Part shown: piece by piece, positions 9,090-16,594 of the stretch
Layout of the letters: the number at the start of each line of letters is the position of its first letter
How positions within the stretch are numbered: the first letter of the stretch is position 1
From: Pseudopelobacter sp964542535
GTDB taxonomy: Bacteria > Desulfobacterota > Desulfuromonadia > Geobacterales > Pseudopelobacteraceae
Assembly (NCBI GenBank): GCA_964542535.1
Contig: CAZIUE010000019.1
Span: forward strand, 7,446-71,445
Length of the DNA stretch: 64,000 nucleotides
Direction of reading: 5' to 3'
Translations under genes and position numbers: made by a program
Notes under the pieces: model-generated
Databases searched by the model: none
Seen by the model: only the letters and a program-made list of their open reading frames with translations
What the model was told of the DNA's origin: nothing

Positions 9090-9205
9090 TTAGCCCCAGA
9101 GGACACACGGAAAAACACAAGAATATGGATTTAGTTTGTCACGTCAATCAGGTTGCTTTGAAAAAGGACGTTTGAAGCAATCTACTCTGTGATCTCTGTG
9201 GCAAA
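9090..9205. repeat. Degenerate GGACACACGG...CTCTGTGGC repeat remnant
   Basis: The stretch downstream of tcdA has AGAGGACACACGG at one end and CTCTGTGATCTCTGTGGC at the other, which are loosely complementary. A similar arrangement (GACACGGAGCACACGGAG ... CCGTGACCTCCGTGGC) lies at 25390-25505. No coding potential was seen. Confidence 0.35.
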
Positions 9206-9210
9206 TGCTT

Positions 9211-9984
9211 TTAGCGGTGTGCCAGCAGTTCGTTTACCACAACCCCGGCCATGGTCAGGCCGAAGATGGAGGGGATGAAGGAGATGCTCCCCAGGACGAT
9301 ATCCCGCTCTTCGCAGCGGAAACTTTTGTCGTCACGGTGGGGACAGCTGGCTGCGTTGCCGCAGTGGACGGTTGTCTCCGGGGCGAGCTCCCGGTGCTCT
9401 TCGGTTGAGTAGACCACCTTCACCCCGCTCTCGATGCCGTTGTTTCTCAGGATCTTGCGCATGCTGCGGGCCATGCGGCAGTGGCGGGTGGCGGCGATGT
9501 CGTCCACGCGGATCCTGGTGGGGTCCAGCTTGTTGGCCGCCCCCATGCTGGAGATGACCGGGATGTTCCGGCTTCGGCAAAAGGTGATCAGGGCCGCCTT
9601 GGCGGTGAAGTGGTCGATGGCGTCAAGCACGTAGTCGGGCGGGGGGGACAGTAGCTCACCGGCGTTGTCCCCAGAGAAGAAGGCCCTGACCGGGACGATG
9701 TGAGCCTCGGGGTTGATGTCCCGCAGCCGTTCGGCCATGACCTCCACCTTGGGGCGGCCCAGGGTGCTGGAGAGGGCATGGATCTGGCGGTTGACGTTGG
9801 TCAGGCAGATGGTGTCGAAATCAACCAGGGTGATGCGGCCGATACCGGCCCGTCCCAGGGCCTCGGCCGCGTAGCTCCCCACGCCGCCGATGCCGCAGAT
9901 GAGGACGTGCCGGCTGGCGAGGGTCACAAGGCCTTTCGTGCCGATAAGCAGTTCGGTGCGGGAAAAAAGGTGCGTAATGGACAT
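9211..9984 (-). CDS. tcdA: tRNA threonylcarbamoyladenosine dehydratase (TcdA/CsdL family)
   Basis: TcdA is an E1-like (ThiF/MoeB family) ATP-dependent enzyme that cyclises t6A at tRNA position 37 to ct6A. The 257-residue protein carries the nucleotide-binding motif ICGIGGVGSYAAEALGRAG, the family stretch DFDTICLTNVNRQIHAL, DYVLDAIDHFTAKAAL and SSMGAANKLDPTRI. The late segment GSISFIPSIFGLTMAGVV is typical of TcdA rather than MoeB or ThiF. The Cys pairs of MoeB are absent. The gene is alone, convergent with hppA. Confidence 0.9.
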   Translation of the reverse strand: MSITHLFSRTELLIGTKGLVTLASRHVLICGIGGVGSYAAEALGRAGIGRITLVDFDTICLTNVNRQIHALSSTLGRPKVEVMAERLRDINPEAHIVPVRAFFSGDNAGELLSPPPDYVLDAIDHFTAKAALITFCRSRNIPVISSMGAANKLDPTRIRVDDIAATRHCRMARSMRKILRNNGIESGVKVVYSTEEHRELAPETTVHCGNAASCPHRDDKSFRCEERDIVLGSISFIPSIFGLTMAGVVVNELLAHR

Positions 9985-10084
9985 GCGTGGTTCCTCGTAG
10001 GTTGCGGCGCTCAGGAAATGCGATGAACGGATGAGCTCAAAACAAACGGCTACTTACCTGAAGTTGTGAAAAAAACGTATGTAT

Positions 10085-10140
10085 GCGTAGGAGTGAGCTG
10101 CCGTTTGCCCAATCGGGGTGTGTGCGATACGCTCCTACGC
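10085..10140. repeat. REP-like inverted repeat (GCGTAGGAG arms)
   Basis: Arms GCGTAGGAGTG (10085-10095) and CGCTCCTACGC (10130-10140) are complementary except for one wobble position, with a 34-nt loop. The element lies between the convergent or tail-to-head ends of the membrane gene cluster and tcdA. It may be a transcription terminator-like or REP element. Confidence 0.5.
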
Positions 10141-10176
10141 CCGGGTTCTGAATGTCATTTTGATTACATCATGGAA

Positions 10177-10845
10177 TTAGCGTGCGATGGTTGCGCTTTC
10201 AGATGACCGGCTCTGCCGGCTGAAGTAGTGGCTGAACGCCAGGATCATGATGATCGGGATGCCCAACTCCAGGATTTCCTCCAGTGGTGAGCTGTAGCGG
10301 GCGATGAGCTCGTTCAGTTGGAATCCCAGGCCCCGGCATTTCCGCTCCAGGCCGTCCAGGAACTTGGAACTGACGCACAGGGCGATGGTAAGGGCGGCTC
10401 CCACGGCAAGTGCCGAACGCTGCCTCAGTGCGGCGATGAAGTCCCTGGTGTGTCTGCGCGCCATCATGATAACCAGAACCGCCAGTGTCAGGATCACCAG
10501 GGCGCCGATGAGTTTCTCGTGCAGGGGCACGTCGGGGCGCAGGTAGAACCTGCTCTTGAAGATCCCGGTTGTGGTGAAGCGCTTGTCGAAGTCAAGCTCC
10601 CGCATGGCGAAGACGAGCGGCATGACCGCGAAGTAGGGGTATCGCTTGACGAACGATGCACCGCCCCGGAGCACTACCAGCGCGAAACAGACGAGGTGCA
10701 GGATGGCCGAGGCGAGTTCAATCGGACCCCCTTCCGCGAGGAACTCCTTCATGGTCGCGTAATCCAGGATCGTGCAGCAGGCGAACAGCAGTCCCAGCAG
10801 GGACAGGACGATGTAATAGGCGGCCATCAGCCGTTTTTCACTCAC
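10177..10845 (-). CDS. Multi-pass membrane protein of unknown function at the end of the LPS cluster
   Basis: I do not recognise this 222-residue protein. It starts with GTG, and GTGA overlaps the stop of the upstream glycosyltransferase, so it is probably translated with it. About six hydrophobic segments are visible: residues 7-27, 44-60, 70-80 (short), 112-128, 146-160 and 193-206. A conserved-looking charged loop, MRELDFDKRF, sits between the third and fourth. Its place last in a run of LPS sugar-transfer genes suggests a role in envelope sugar or lipid handling, but that is context only. Confidence 0.75.
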   Translation of the reverse strand: MSEKRLMAAYYIVLSLLGLLFACCTILDYATMKEFLAEGGPIELASAILHLVCFALVVLRGGASFVKRYPYFAVMPLVFAMRELDFDKRFTTTGIFKSRFYLRPDVPLHEKLIGALVILTLAVLVIMMARRHTRDFIAALRQRSALAVGAALTIALCVSSKFLDGLERKCRGLGFQLNELIARYSSPLEEILELGIPIIMILAFSHYFSRQSRSSESATIAR

Positions 10846-11933
10846 TCTCTACTCCTTTTCAGCAGTTCTTCATAGACGGAAACATTGCCGGCAACCATGG
10901 CGTCGATGGAGAATTCCCTCTGGACGATCCGGCGTCCCTGGGCGCCGAATCTGGCGGACCGCTCAGGGTCGGCCAGCAGGCCGCCGACTGCCTGTTCCAA
11001 CTCCGCCGTGTTGCCCGGCTCCACCAGCAGTCCGTTCTCGTTGTGGCGAACAATCTCGGGAATCCCTCCTGCCCGGGCCCCCACCAGGGGAACGCCGCTG
11101 GCTGCCGCTTGCAGGAGCGACACCCCCAGTCCCTCCATCAGGGCAGGATGCACCACCAGGTCGAGACAGGGGAGGATACGGTGCATGTCGTCGCGGAAAC
11201 CGGCCAAGTGCACCTGTGCTGCCAACCCCAGGCGGTTGATGCTGTTGCGCAGTTCCCCCTCCAGGGGGCCCTGGCCGAAGAACAGCATGCGCAGTTCCGG
11301 AAACCGCGCCATCAGCCGCGGTGCAATCTCCAGCAGATAGCGGTGTCCCTTGCGGGGGATCAGCTGGGCAATGACGCCGATGAGCGGCGCGGCCGGTGGA
11401 ACGCCGAACTCCGCATGGAACCATTCCCGGTCCCGTGGCGTGCGGTACTGCTCCATGTCCACCGCGCTGTGCACGCAGCGCACCCGCTCCGGCGGTATCC
11501 CTTCCTCCAGCAGCACCTGACGGATACCCCGGGAGATGGTGACGATTCCGTCATAGGAGCCGTACTTCAGGCGGGCCAGGGGCGGCCATTCTCGGTTGTC
11601 CACCCTCCTGGTCACCAGGCCGGGTATGCCCCGGCGTCGGGCGCAGACGCCGCCCCAGATGTCGGCGCCACGTCTGCTGTGCACGTGCAGCAGGTCGGGA
11701 GCGTGTCTGACGATGGCGCGGGAGAGGCGCAGCGGGAACAGGAGGTCCGGTTCGCCCCCCATGGGGAGCTCCAGGACCTGGGCAAAGGGGGTGGCCCGGC
11801 GCCCGATCTCGCTTCCCCGGGTGCAGACCAGCAGGTTGTCGATGCCGCGGCGCGTAAGCCCCTCCAACAGGAACAGCACCTGCAGGGCGCCGCCGTACAG
11901 GTAGCGTCCGGTTTCTACGTGCATGATCCTCAC
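10842..11933 (-). CDS. Glycosyltransferase family 4 (GT-B fold)
   Basis: A 363-residue cytoplasmic or peripheral GT-B glycosyltransferase. The N-terminal half has MHVETGRYLYGGALQVL and the C-terminal nucleotide-sugar half has IGVIAQLIPRKGHRYLLE, FFGQGPL and LVVHPALMEGLGVSLLQAA. In GT4 enzymes the last segment normally has the form E-x7-E; here the second Glu is Gln (EGLGVSLLQ). The gene starts with GTG overlapping the upstream GT9 stop by 4 nt. It probably adds a sugar to the LPS core; donor and acceptor cannot be told from sequence. Confidence 0.87.
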   Translation of the reverse strand: MRIMHVETGRYLYGGALQVLFLLEGLTRRGIDNLLVCTRGSEIGRRATPFAQVLELPMGGEPDLLFPLRLSRAIVRHAPDLLHVHSRRGADIWGGVCARRRGIPGLVTRRVDNREWPPLARLKYGSYDGIVTISRGIRQVLLEEGIPPERVRCVHSAVDMEQYRTPRDREWFHAEFGVPPAAPLIGVIAQLIPRKGHRYLLEIAPRLMARFPELRMLFFGQGPLEGELRNSINRLGLAAQVHLAGFRDDMHRILPCLDLVVHPALMEGLGVSLLQAAASGVPLVGARAGGIPEIVRHNENGLLVEPGNTAELEQAVGGLLADPERSARFGAQGRRIVQREFSIDAMVAGNVSVYEELLKRSRE

Positions 11934-12976
11934 GGGGCTGTCCCGCGTTCCAGCAGTGCGGTGGCAGTGGCCAGGACCTCTGCCGCCGAAATATCACCCA
12001 TGCAGGGAAATCGGCCGTCGCAGGTGGGGGACCGGCGGCAGGGGGAGCAGGGGAAGGGGTGGTAGATCACGGTCGTCAGCGGGCTGGGGGCCTCCAGGTA
12101 GGGGCAGGTGGCTCCGAACAGCGCCACCGTGGGACGCCGGAACGCGGTTCCCAGGTGCACCAGACCGGTATCCACGCCGACCACCAAAGCCGCCCCTTCG
12201 ATGATGGCTGCCGAGACCGCAAGGGACGTTTTGCCGGCAACACTCACGCCTCCCCCTTCCAGGACGAAACGGTCCGCCTGTACTGCGTCGGCGGGGCCTC
12301 CCAGCCAGAGCACGGTCAGTCCCAGATCCTGGAGAATTCCCTGGGCCACTTCGACCCAGTGCCGCTCGACCCAGTGTTTCTGGGTGCGGGTGGTGAAGGG
12401 GGCGCAGACGGCGTACGCTCCGCTCACTCCGGCGCTGTTCAGGGCGGCAGTCGCCTGCTCACGGGTCTGGGGGGAGAGGTGAATCCGCGGGGCGAGTCCG
12501 GTGGTGTCGCACCCCAGGCTCTCCAGCAGGTGCAGGTATTCGCTCCCCATGCGGCGCGAGTTTTTCCCCTTGTCCAGCATGCCCGTCATGAGAAACCTGC
12601 CCGGTTCCCGGGATGTGAAGCCGATGCGGCGCCGTGCCCCGCTGGCCCAGGCCAGCAGTCGCGACCGCAGCAGCCCCTGGGCGTCCAGGGCCAGGTCGAA
12701 GCGCTCCTGCCGCAGCATGCGCAGGAACCGCTGCGCCTCCCCAGCCAGCCGCAGCCAGCGGCCGCTTTTGAAGAGTTTCTTCCACTCCGTCTTGGGCCAG
12801 GTGATCAGGCGGTCCAGGTGGGGATTCTGGGCCAGGAGACCGCTTACCTGCGGCTCTACCAGCCAGAAGATGCGCGCCTGGGGGTACTTCCGGCGCAACC
12901 CCTCGGCCAGGGGTGAGGCCATGACGATGTCGCCCATGGCGCTGGTGCGGATTATCAGGATGCTGGGATGGTTCAT
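11930..12976 (-). CDS. Glycosyltransferase family 9 (heptosyltransferase-like)
   Basis: A 348-residue GT9 protein of the ADP-heptose:LPS heptosyltransferase family. N-terminal motif ILIIRTSAMGDIVMASPL, middle motif DLALDAQGLLRS (the family's acidic catalytic region) and C-terminal GVDTGLVHLGTAFRRPTVALFG are characteristic. GAGAGG precedes the ATG. The Cys-rich ending PCSPCRRSPTC is also common in this family. It resembles the WaaC branch, so addition of heptose to Kdo is a reasonable inference. The cluster also contains waaA, which makes the Kdo acceptor. Confidence 0.9.
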   Translation of the reverse strand: MNHPSILIIRTSAMGDIVMASPLAEGLRRKYPQARIFWLVEPQVSGLLAQNPHLDRLITWPKTEWKKLFKSGRWLRLAGEAQRFLRMLRQERFDLALDAQGLLRSRLLAWASGARRRIGFTSREPGRFLMTGMLDKGKNSRRMGSEYLHLLESLGCDTTGLAPRIHLSPQTREQATAALNSAGVSGAYAVCAPFTTRTQKHWVERHWVEVAQGILQDLGLTVLWLGGPADAVQADRFVLEGGGVSVAGKTSLAVSAAIIEGAALVVGVDTGLVHLGTAFRRPTVALFGATCPYLEAPSPLTTVIYHPFPCSPCRRSPTCDGRFPCMGDISAAEVLATATALLERGTAP

Positions 12977-13033
12977 GTGCCCTCTCGCGGCCCCGCAGTG
13001 CGTATCAATGATCCGGACGCAGGGCCGGTCGTC

Positions 13034-14056
13034 TCATTCGTGGCCTGGCGCGCGACTGCCGATGGTTGCCCGGATGTCGTCAAACATCGCGGTTATGCTG
13101 GCGTGCGCCGATGCCAGAAACCTGGCCAGGGCGTCCTGCTCCTCAGGGCTCCATGCCACTGCCAGCGGGTCAATGACGGAAGCGAGGCTCTCCACGGGAA
13201 CCACTCGTTTGTCTGTCCCGAAAACGTCGCTGGTCAGGCTGGAGATCTTGGGCGTGTTGGAAGCTACGGCCAGGAACGGTGTTTTTGTTGCCAGCGCCAG
13301 AGTGACGGCGTGGAAGCGGCCCGTACAGACGAGCTGGTGGGATGCCAGATAGCGCAGAAACTGGTGGCGGTTTCTGGTGTTCTTCCCCGTCAGCAGTGCC
13401 AGGCCCCATTTGATATATCTGCGCAGCAGTTCCCGCGTAAGGAAGTGATCCTGGGCCAGGGGGCGACTTGCATGGGTCAGTTGCGAAAAATGCCAGTGTT
13501 TGCTGCGGCAGAGCTCTTTCAGACGGGTAGTGACCGGCTGGATCACCGAATCCGTTGCCAGCACGGTAAATGGCTTGTCCGTCGAGGCGGGAGTATCGGC
13601 CATGAGAGTCAGGTCCGGAGCGACCCTGGCAAAAACGCCCCTGGTCCCGAGCAGATCCCGTGAAGCGCTCTCGCGTACCCAGATGCCGTTAAAATACGTG
13701 AGATTATGTATGATATCATCCCCTATTTCGTACAGCGTCGCGTTGATCAGGAAACAGGGAATCCCGAACCGTTCGGAAAAAAAACGGGCAATCTCGGTCA
13801 GGTAGTGTGCCCTGTCCCGGGTGTCGCTGTGGTGGATGGAACCCTCGCCGTTGACGATGACCGCATCGATTCCGTTGAAGACGTTGAAATTTCGGATTCC
13901 GTCCCGCCAGTCCCTTCCCATGGGCCAGGAAAATGCGATCGTCATGTTTCGCGACCGAAGCTGTTCTTCAAGCACTTGCATGACTATTTCGCAGCCGTAG
14001 TGCGACGTACGCCGCGTGTCGTTGAAGATGGCAACCCTGGCCCTGGTGTGTGTCAT
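13034..14056 (-). CDS. Polysaccharide pyruvyl transferase family protein
   Basis: A protein of about 340 residues in the WcaK/CsaB-like family, which transfers pyruvate from PEP onto sugars of envelope polysaccharides. Support is the N-terminal RVAIFNDTRRTSHYGCEIV, the segment GIDAVIVNGEGSIHH and the C-terminal TGRFHAVTLALATKTPFLA followed by NTPKISSL. This matches the family R-x-H and PK pattern. The frame is open to 14188, which would overlap the upstream gene by 22 nt. I prefer ATG 14056 because homology-like sequence starts there. Some members of this family act on other substrates, so the reaction is tentative. Confidence 0.78.
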   Translation of the reverse strand: MTHTRARVAIFNDTRRTSHYGCEIVMQVLEEQLRSRNMTIAFSWPMGRDWRDGIRNFNVFNGIDAVIVNGEGSIHHSDTRDRAHYLTEIARFFSERFGIPCFLINATLYEIGDDIIHNLTYFNGIWVRESASRDLLGTRGVFARVAPDLTLMADTPASTDKPFTVLATDSVIQPVTTRLKELCRSKHWHFSQLTHASRPLAQDHFLTRELLRRYIKWGLALLTGKNTRNRHQFLRYLASHQLVCTGRFHAVTLALATKTPFLAVASNTPKISSLTSDVFGTDKRVVPVESLASVIDPLAVAWSPEEQDALARFLASAHASITAMFDDIRATIGSRAPGHE

Positions 14057-14166
14057 GGTGGATTCCGTGATCAGAGGAGTGGGCTGTTGTTTGCGCTGAG
14101 ATTCCCCGTGCATTGATTCAGCGGCACGAGGTGAGGCGTGGTTGGAGGTGAACAGGCGCACTGCTC

Positions 14167-15192
14167 TCAACGCAGCTGGATGCCGCAAGCGGTGAACGCG
14201 TTCCGCATGTCCCGCTCCTCGGCTGTAGATTTGAAGCGTATCCGGTCCCAGCCAAAGGCGATCACCCGGGTCTCGGCCGGGTAGATCTGCCGGGCGAAGA
14301 GGAGCGACGAGGAACGCACGCCCACCACGGCATCGTACCGATTTCCGGACATCCAGATTTCCAGAGGTTCACGCAACTCCAGCAGGTTGTAGCCGCGGTG
14401 ATACAACTCCCGGTTGGGGTCCTTGGGGTGCCCCTTGTAGTCGATGACGTCGAATGATTCGGCTTCCAGCCACTGAACGATCTCTTCGCTCAGTCCCGCC
14501 AGATCCGATGCTGCCAGCAGGCCGGCCCCCACCAGCGGCTGGCCGATCACCAGGGCCGATTTCCCCGTCCGTCTGGCACGGGGAGATGCTCCGGTGACCA
14601 GGGGGGGGAGAGGAACAACCTTTTCGGCCGGATACTCGTGGGGCAGTCCCGCGATGGTGTAGATTCGGTCGCAGAACGGCGCGTCGGAGCCGATCCTGTC
14701 ACCCCCGAAGCAATAGTAGTCGAGCCGGGCGTCCGTGAGGCGGCGCAGTGTGCGCAGGCATTGCAGGGCCCGCTTCAGCGGACTCAAGGGGTAGCGGCGT
14801 ATGCTGATGAGGCCGTCCGGCAGGATGCGGCCGTGCACCTCCGTTGCGCCGCAGACGGTCGGCAGGGCCCGCAGGAAGTAGTTGATCGCCTCCGTGTCGA
14901 ACACGGCGCTATGGATCAGCAGTCTGTCGCAACGTCCCGCCAGTTCCGCGACTCTGTCGATGTTCTCCAGCAGGCGCCGGTGCCGACCGAACCTGCCGGG
15001 CAGCGGTTCGAAGCGCGGCCAGGGCATGTACCAGGCCGCGTCCCACTCCCCGGGCGATACGACCGGCTCTACCCCCCGCTTGTACCAGACCAGCACCTGC
15101 CGGTTATCCGGGTCCAGCTGACGGGCTATTGCCCGTGCCGCCAGGTACTGCAGGGGAGAGGCAACGAAATAGAGGTTGACGGTGCGGCCCAT
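14167..15192 (-). CDS. Glycosyltransferase of the GT52 / polysialyltransferase-like type
   Basis: A 341-residue protein opening with NLYFVASPLQYLAARAIARQ, the pattern seen at the start of GT52 and bacterial polysialyltransferase-like enzymes. Late motifs DYKGHPKDPN (HP motif) and DAVVGVRSSSLLFA fit the same superfamily, where His-Pro and Ser-Ser-Leu contact the CMP-sugar. It sits between Trm112/lpxK and a pyruvyl-transferase-like gene, so addition of an acidic or terminal sugar to LPS is plausible. No sialic-acid or CMP-sugar synthesis genes are present here. AGGAG precedes ATG 15192; a GTG three bases upstream is the alternative start. Confidence 0.68.
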   Translation of the reverse strand: MGRTVNLYFVASPLQYLAARAIARQLDPDNRQVLVWYKRGVEPVVSPGEWDAAWYMPWPRFEPLPGRFGRHRRLLENIDRVAELAGRCDRLLIHSAVFDTEAINYFLRALPTVCGATEVHGRILPDGLISIRRYPLSPLKRALQCLRTLRRLTDARLDYYCFGGDRIGSDAPFCDRIYTIAGLPHEYPAEKVVPLPPLVTGASPRARRTGKSALVIGQPLVGAGLLAASDLAGLSEEIVQWLEAESFDVIDYKGHPKDPNRELYHRGYNLLELREPLEIWMSGNRYDAVVGVRSSSLLFARQIYPAETRVIAFGWDRIRFKSTAEERDMRNAFTACGIQLR

Positions 15193-15282
15193 CACTGCTC
15201 CTGATGCGGGAGATTACTCGTACCGGATGCTACCTGCGGGGGAAAGGATGGGAGGCCCCCGGTTGCGGGGGGAGCACGACGG

Positions 15283-15492
15283 TCAGGAACGGGACGGGTC
15301 GCGCTCGTCTCCTTCCAGCAGAACCGGGATCCCGTCACGTACCGGATAGTCGATCCGGCAGGTCTCGCAACGGAGCGTATCCTGTGAGTCGTTCGGCGTG
15401 AGTGGGCCCTTGCAGGTCGGGCAGGCCAGGGTTGTGAGCTGATCGTTTGTCATCATGGAAACCGTATCTGGTGTGATTTTTAAGGTTCTCAT
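15283..15492 (-). CDS. Trm112 / YcaR family small zinc-ribbon-like protein
   Basis: About 69 residues with CPTCKGPL and LRCETCRIDYPVRDGIPVLL, the standard Trm112-family pattern of two CxxC pairs and a final IPVLL. E. coli YcaR, of the same family, also lies next to lpxK. Eukaryotic and archaeal Trm112 activates methyltransferases; the role of the bacterial LPS-linked version is not established. I place the start at ATG 15492, after a GAGGTGG stretch just behind the lpxK stop. ATG 15456 or 15453 would give the more usual short N-terminus. Confidence 0.8.
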   Translation of the reverse strand: MRTLKITPDTVSMMTNDQLTTLACPTCKGPLTPNDSQDTLRCETCRIDYPVRDGIPVLLEGDERDPSRS

Positions 15493-15508
15493 ACTGCCAC
15501 AGCCCACC

Positions 15509-16594
15509 TCATTTTTGAAGCAAATTGAGCAGCGCCGCGGTCAGGGGGGCGGGATCGGCGATCTCCAGGTCGAGGCGGGCCAGCAGAATCTTCTCCCCCT
15601 GCGTGCCTGACCGGTAGCGCAGCTTGACGCCGTCCTTCTCGGTGGTGACGGCCAGGTCGGCGTGTGAGGCGACCATGAGACGGTTCAGTTCGGCCATGAG
15701 CGTGTCATCGTAGACGACATGATCGGGCAGGGGGAGCACGGCAACCAGGTCCAGGCCCAGCTTCTCCAGGCTGGCGAAGAAGGCCGGCGGATCGGCGATG
15801 CCGGCGAAGGCCAGAACTCTCCTCTCTCGCAACGTCTCCAGGGGAAGCGGTTCTCTCCCCCCCATGGGGAGGAAGCTCCCCAGGGTATGGCGCGCGTCAC
15901 AGCAGGGGAGATGGGGCAGGGGAGGTGGCGCAGGAGATACAAGCGGGCATCTGGTACGGATGACCAGGTCAGCCCGCCGTGCCGCTGACAGCGGCTCGCG
16001 CAGCAGTCCGGCCGGCAGGGTCCAGCCGTTGCCGAAGGGGCGCTCGTGGTCCAGGAGCAGGATGTTCAGGTCGCGATTCAAGCGCAGGTGCTGGAAGCCG
16101 TCGTCCAGCAGGAAGATATCGGGTGTCTGTTGCTCCATGGCCAGGGTTCCGGCTGCAAAGCGGTCGCTCCCCATGACCACCATCAGGCCGGGGACGGTGG
16201 AGGCCAGGAGATAGGGCTCGTCGCCGCACTGCTCAGCCTCCATCATGACGGTCCGACCGTCGCTGACCACCAGGGTCTGCCCCTCCAGGGAGCCGCCGTA
16301 GCCTCGGGAGAGCACTGCCACCCGATACCCCTGTCCGATAAGGGCCCGGGCGATATATGCCGTGACCGGGGTCTTACCGGTGCCCCCCACGGTCAGGTTG
16401 CCCACGGAGATCACCGGCCGGGGAAGTCGCCGGGTTGTCAGTATCCCCGCGCGATAGCAGACAGCACGCAGGCGCAGCGCCAGGGAGTACATCAGGGAGA
16501 TCGGTGCCAGCAGGATCAGCAGCAGCCGGTCCGGAAGAGCGGTGGCAGTGCCGTTGGCCAGTGAACGCCAGTATGCGGAGAAGGAACCGTTCAT
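15509..16594 (-). CDS. lpxK: Tetraacyldisaccharide 4'-kinase LpxK
   Basis: LpxK phosphorylates the 4' position of the lipid A disaccharide at the inner membrane. The 361-residue protein has an N-terminal hydrophobic stretch (LLLILLAPISLMYSLALRL), the Walker A motif GNLTVGGTGKTP, the segment LSRGYGG, and the DDGFQH motif with the acidic residues of LpxK enzymes. It overlaps the waaA stop by 4 nt, so the two are probably translated together. The product would feed WaaA or msbA in the same cluster. Confidence 0.95.
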   Translation of the reverse strand: MNGSFSAYWRSLANGTATALPDRLLLILLAPISLMYSLALRLRAVCYRAGILTTRRLPRPVISVGNLTVGGTGKTPVTAYIARALIGQGYRVAVLSRGYGGSLEGQTLVVSDGRTVMMEAEQCGDEPYLLASTVPGLMVVMGSDRFAAGTLAMEQQTPDIFLLDDGFQHLRLNRDLNILLLDHERPFGNGWTLPAGLLREPLSAARRADLVIRTRCPLVSPAPPPLPHLPCCDARHTLGSFLPMGGREPLPLETLRERRVLAFAGIADPPAFFASLEKLGLDLVAVLPLPDHVVYDDTLMAELNRLMVASHADLAVTTEKDGVKLRYRSGTQGEKILLARLDLEIADPAPLTAALLNLLQK

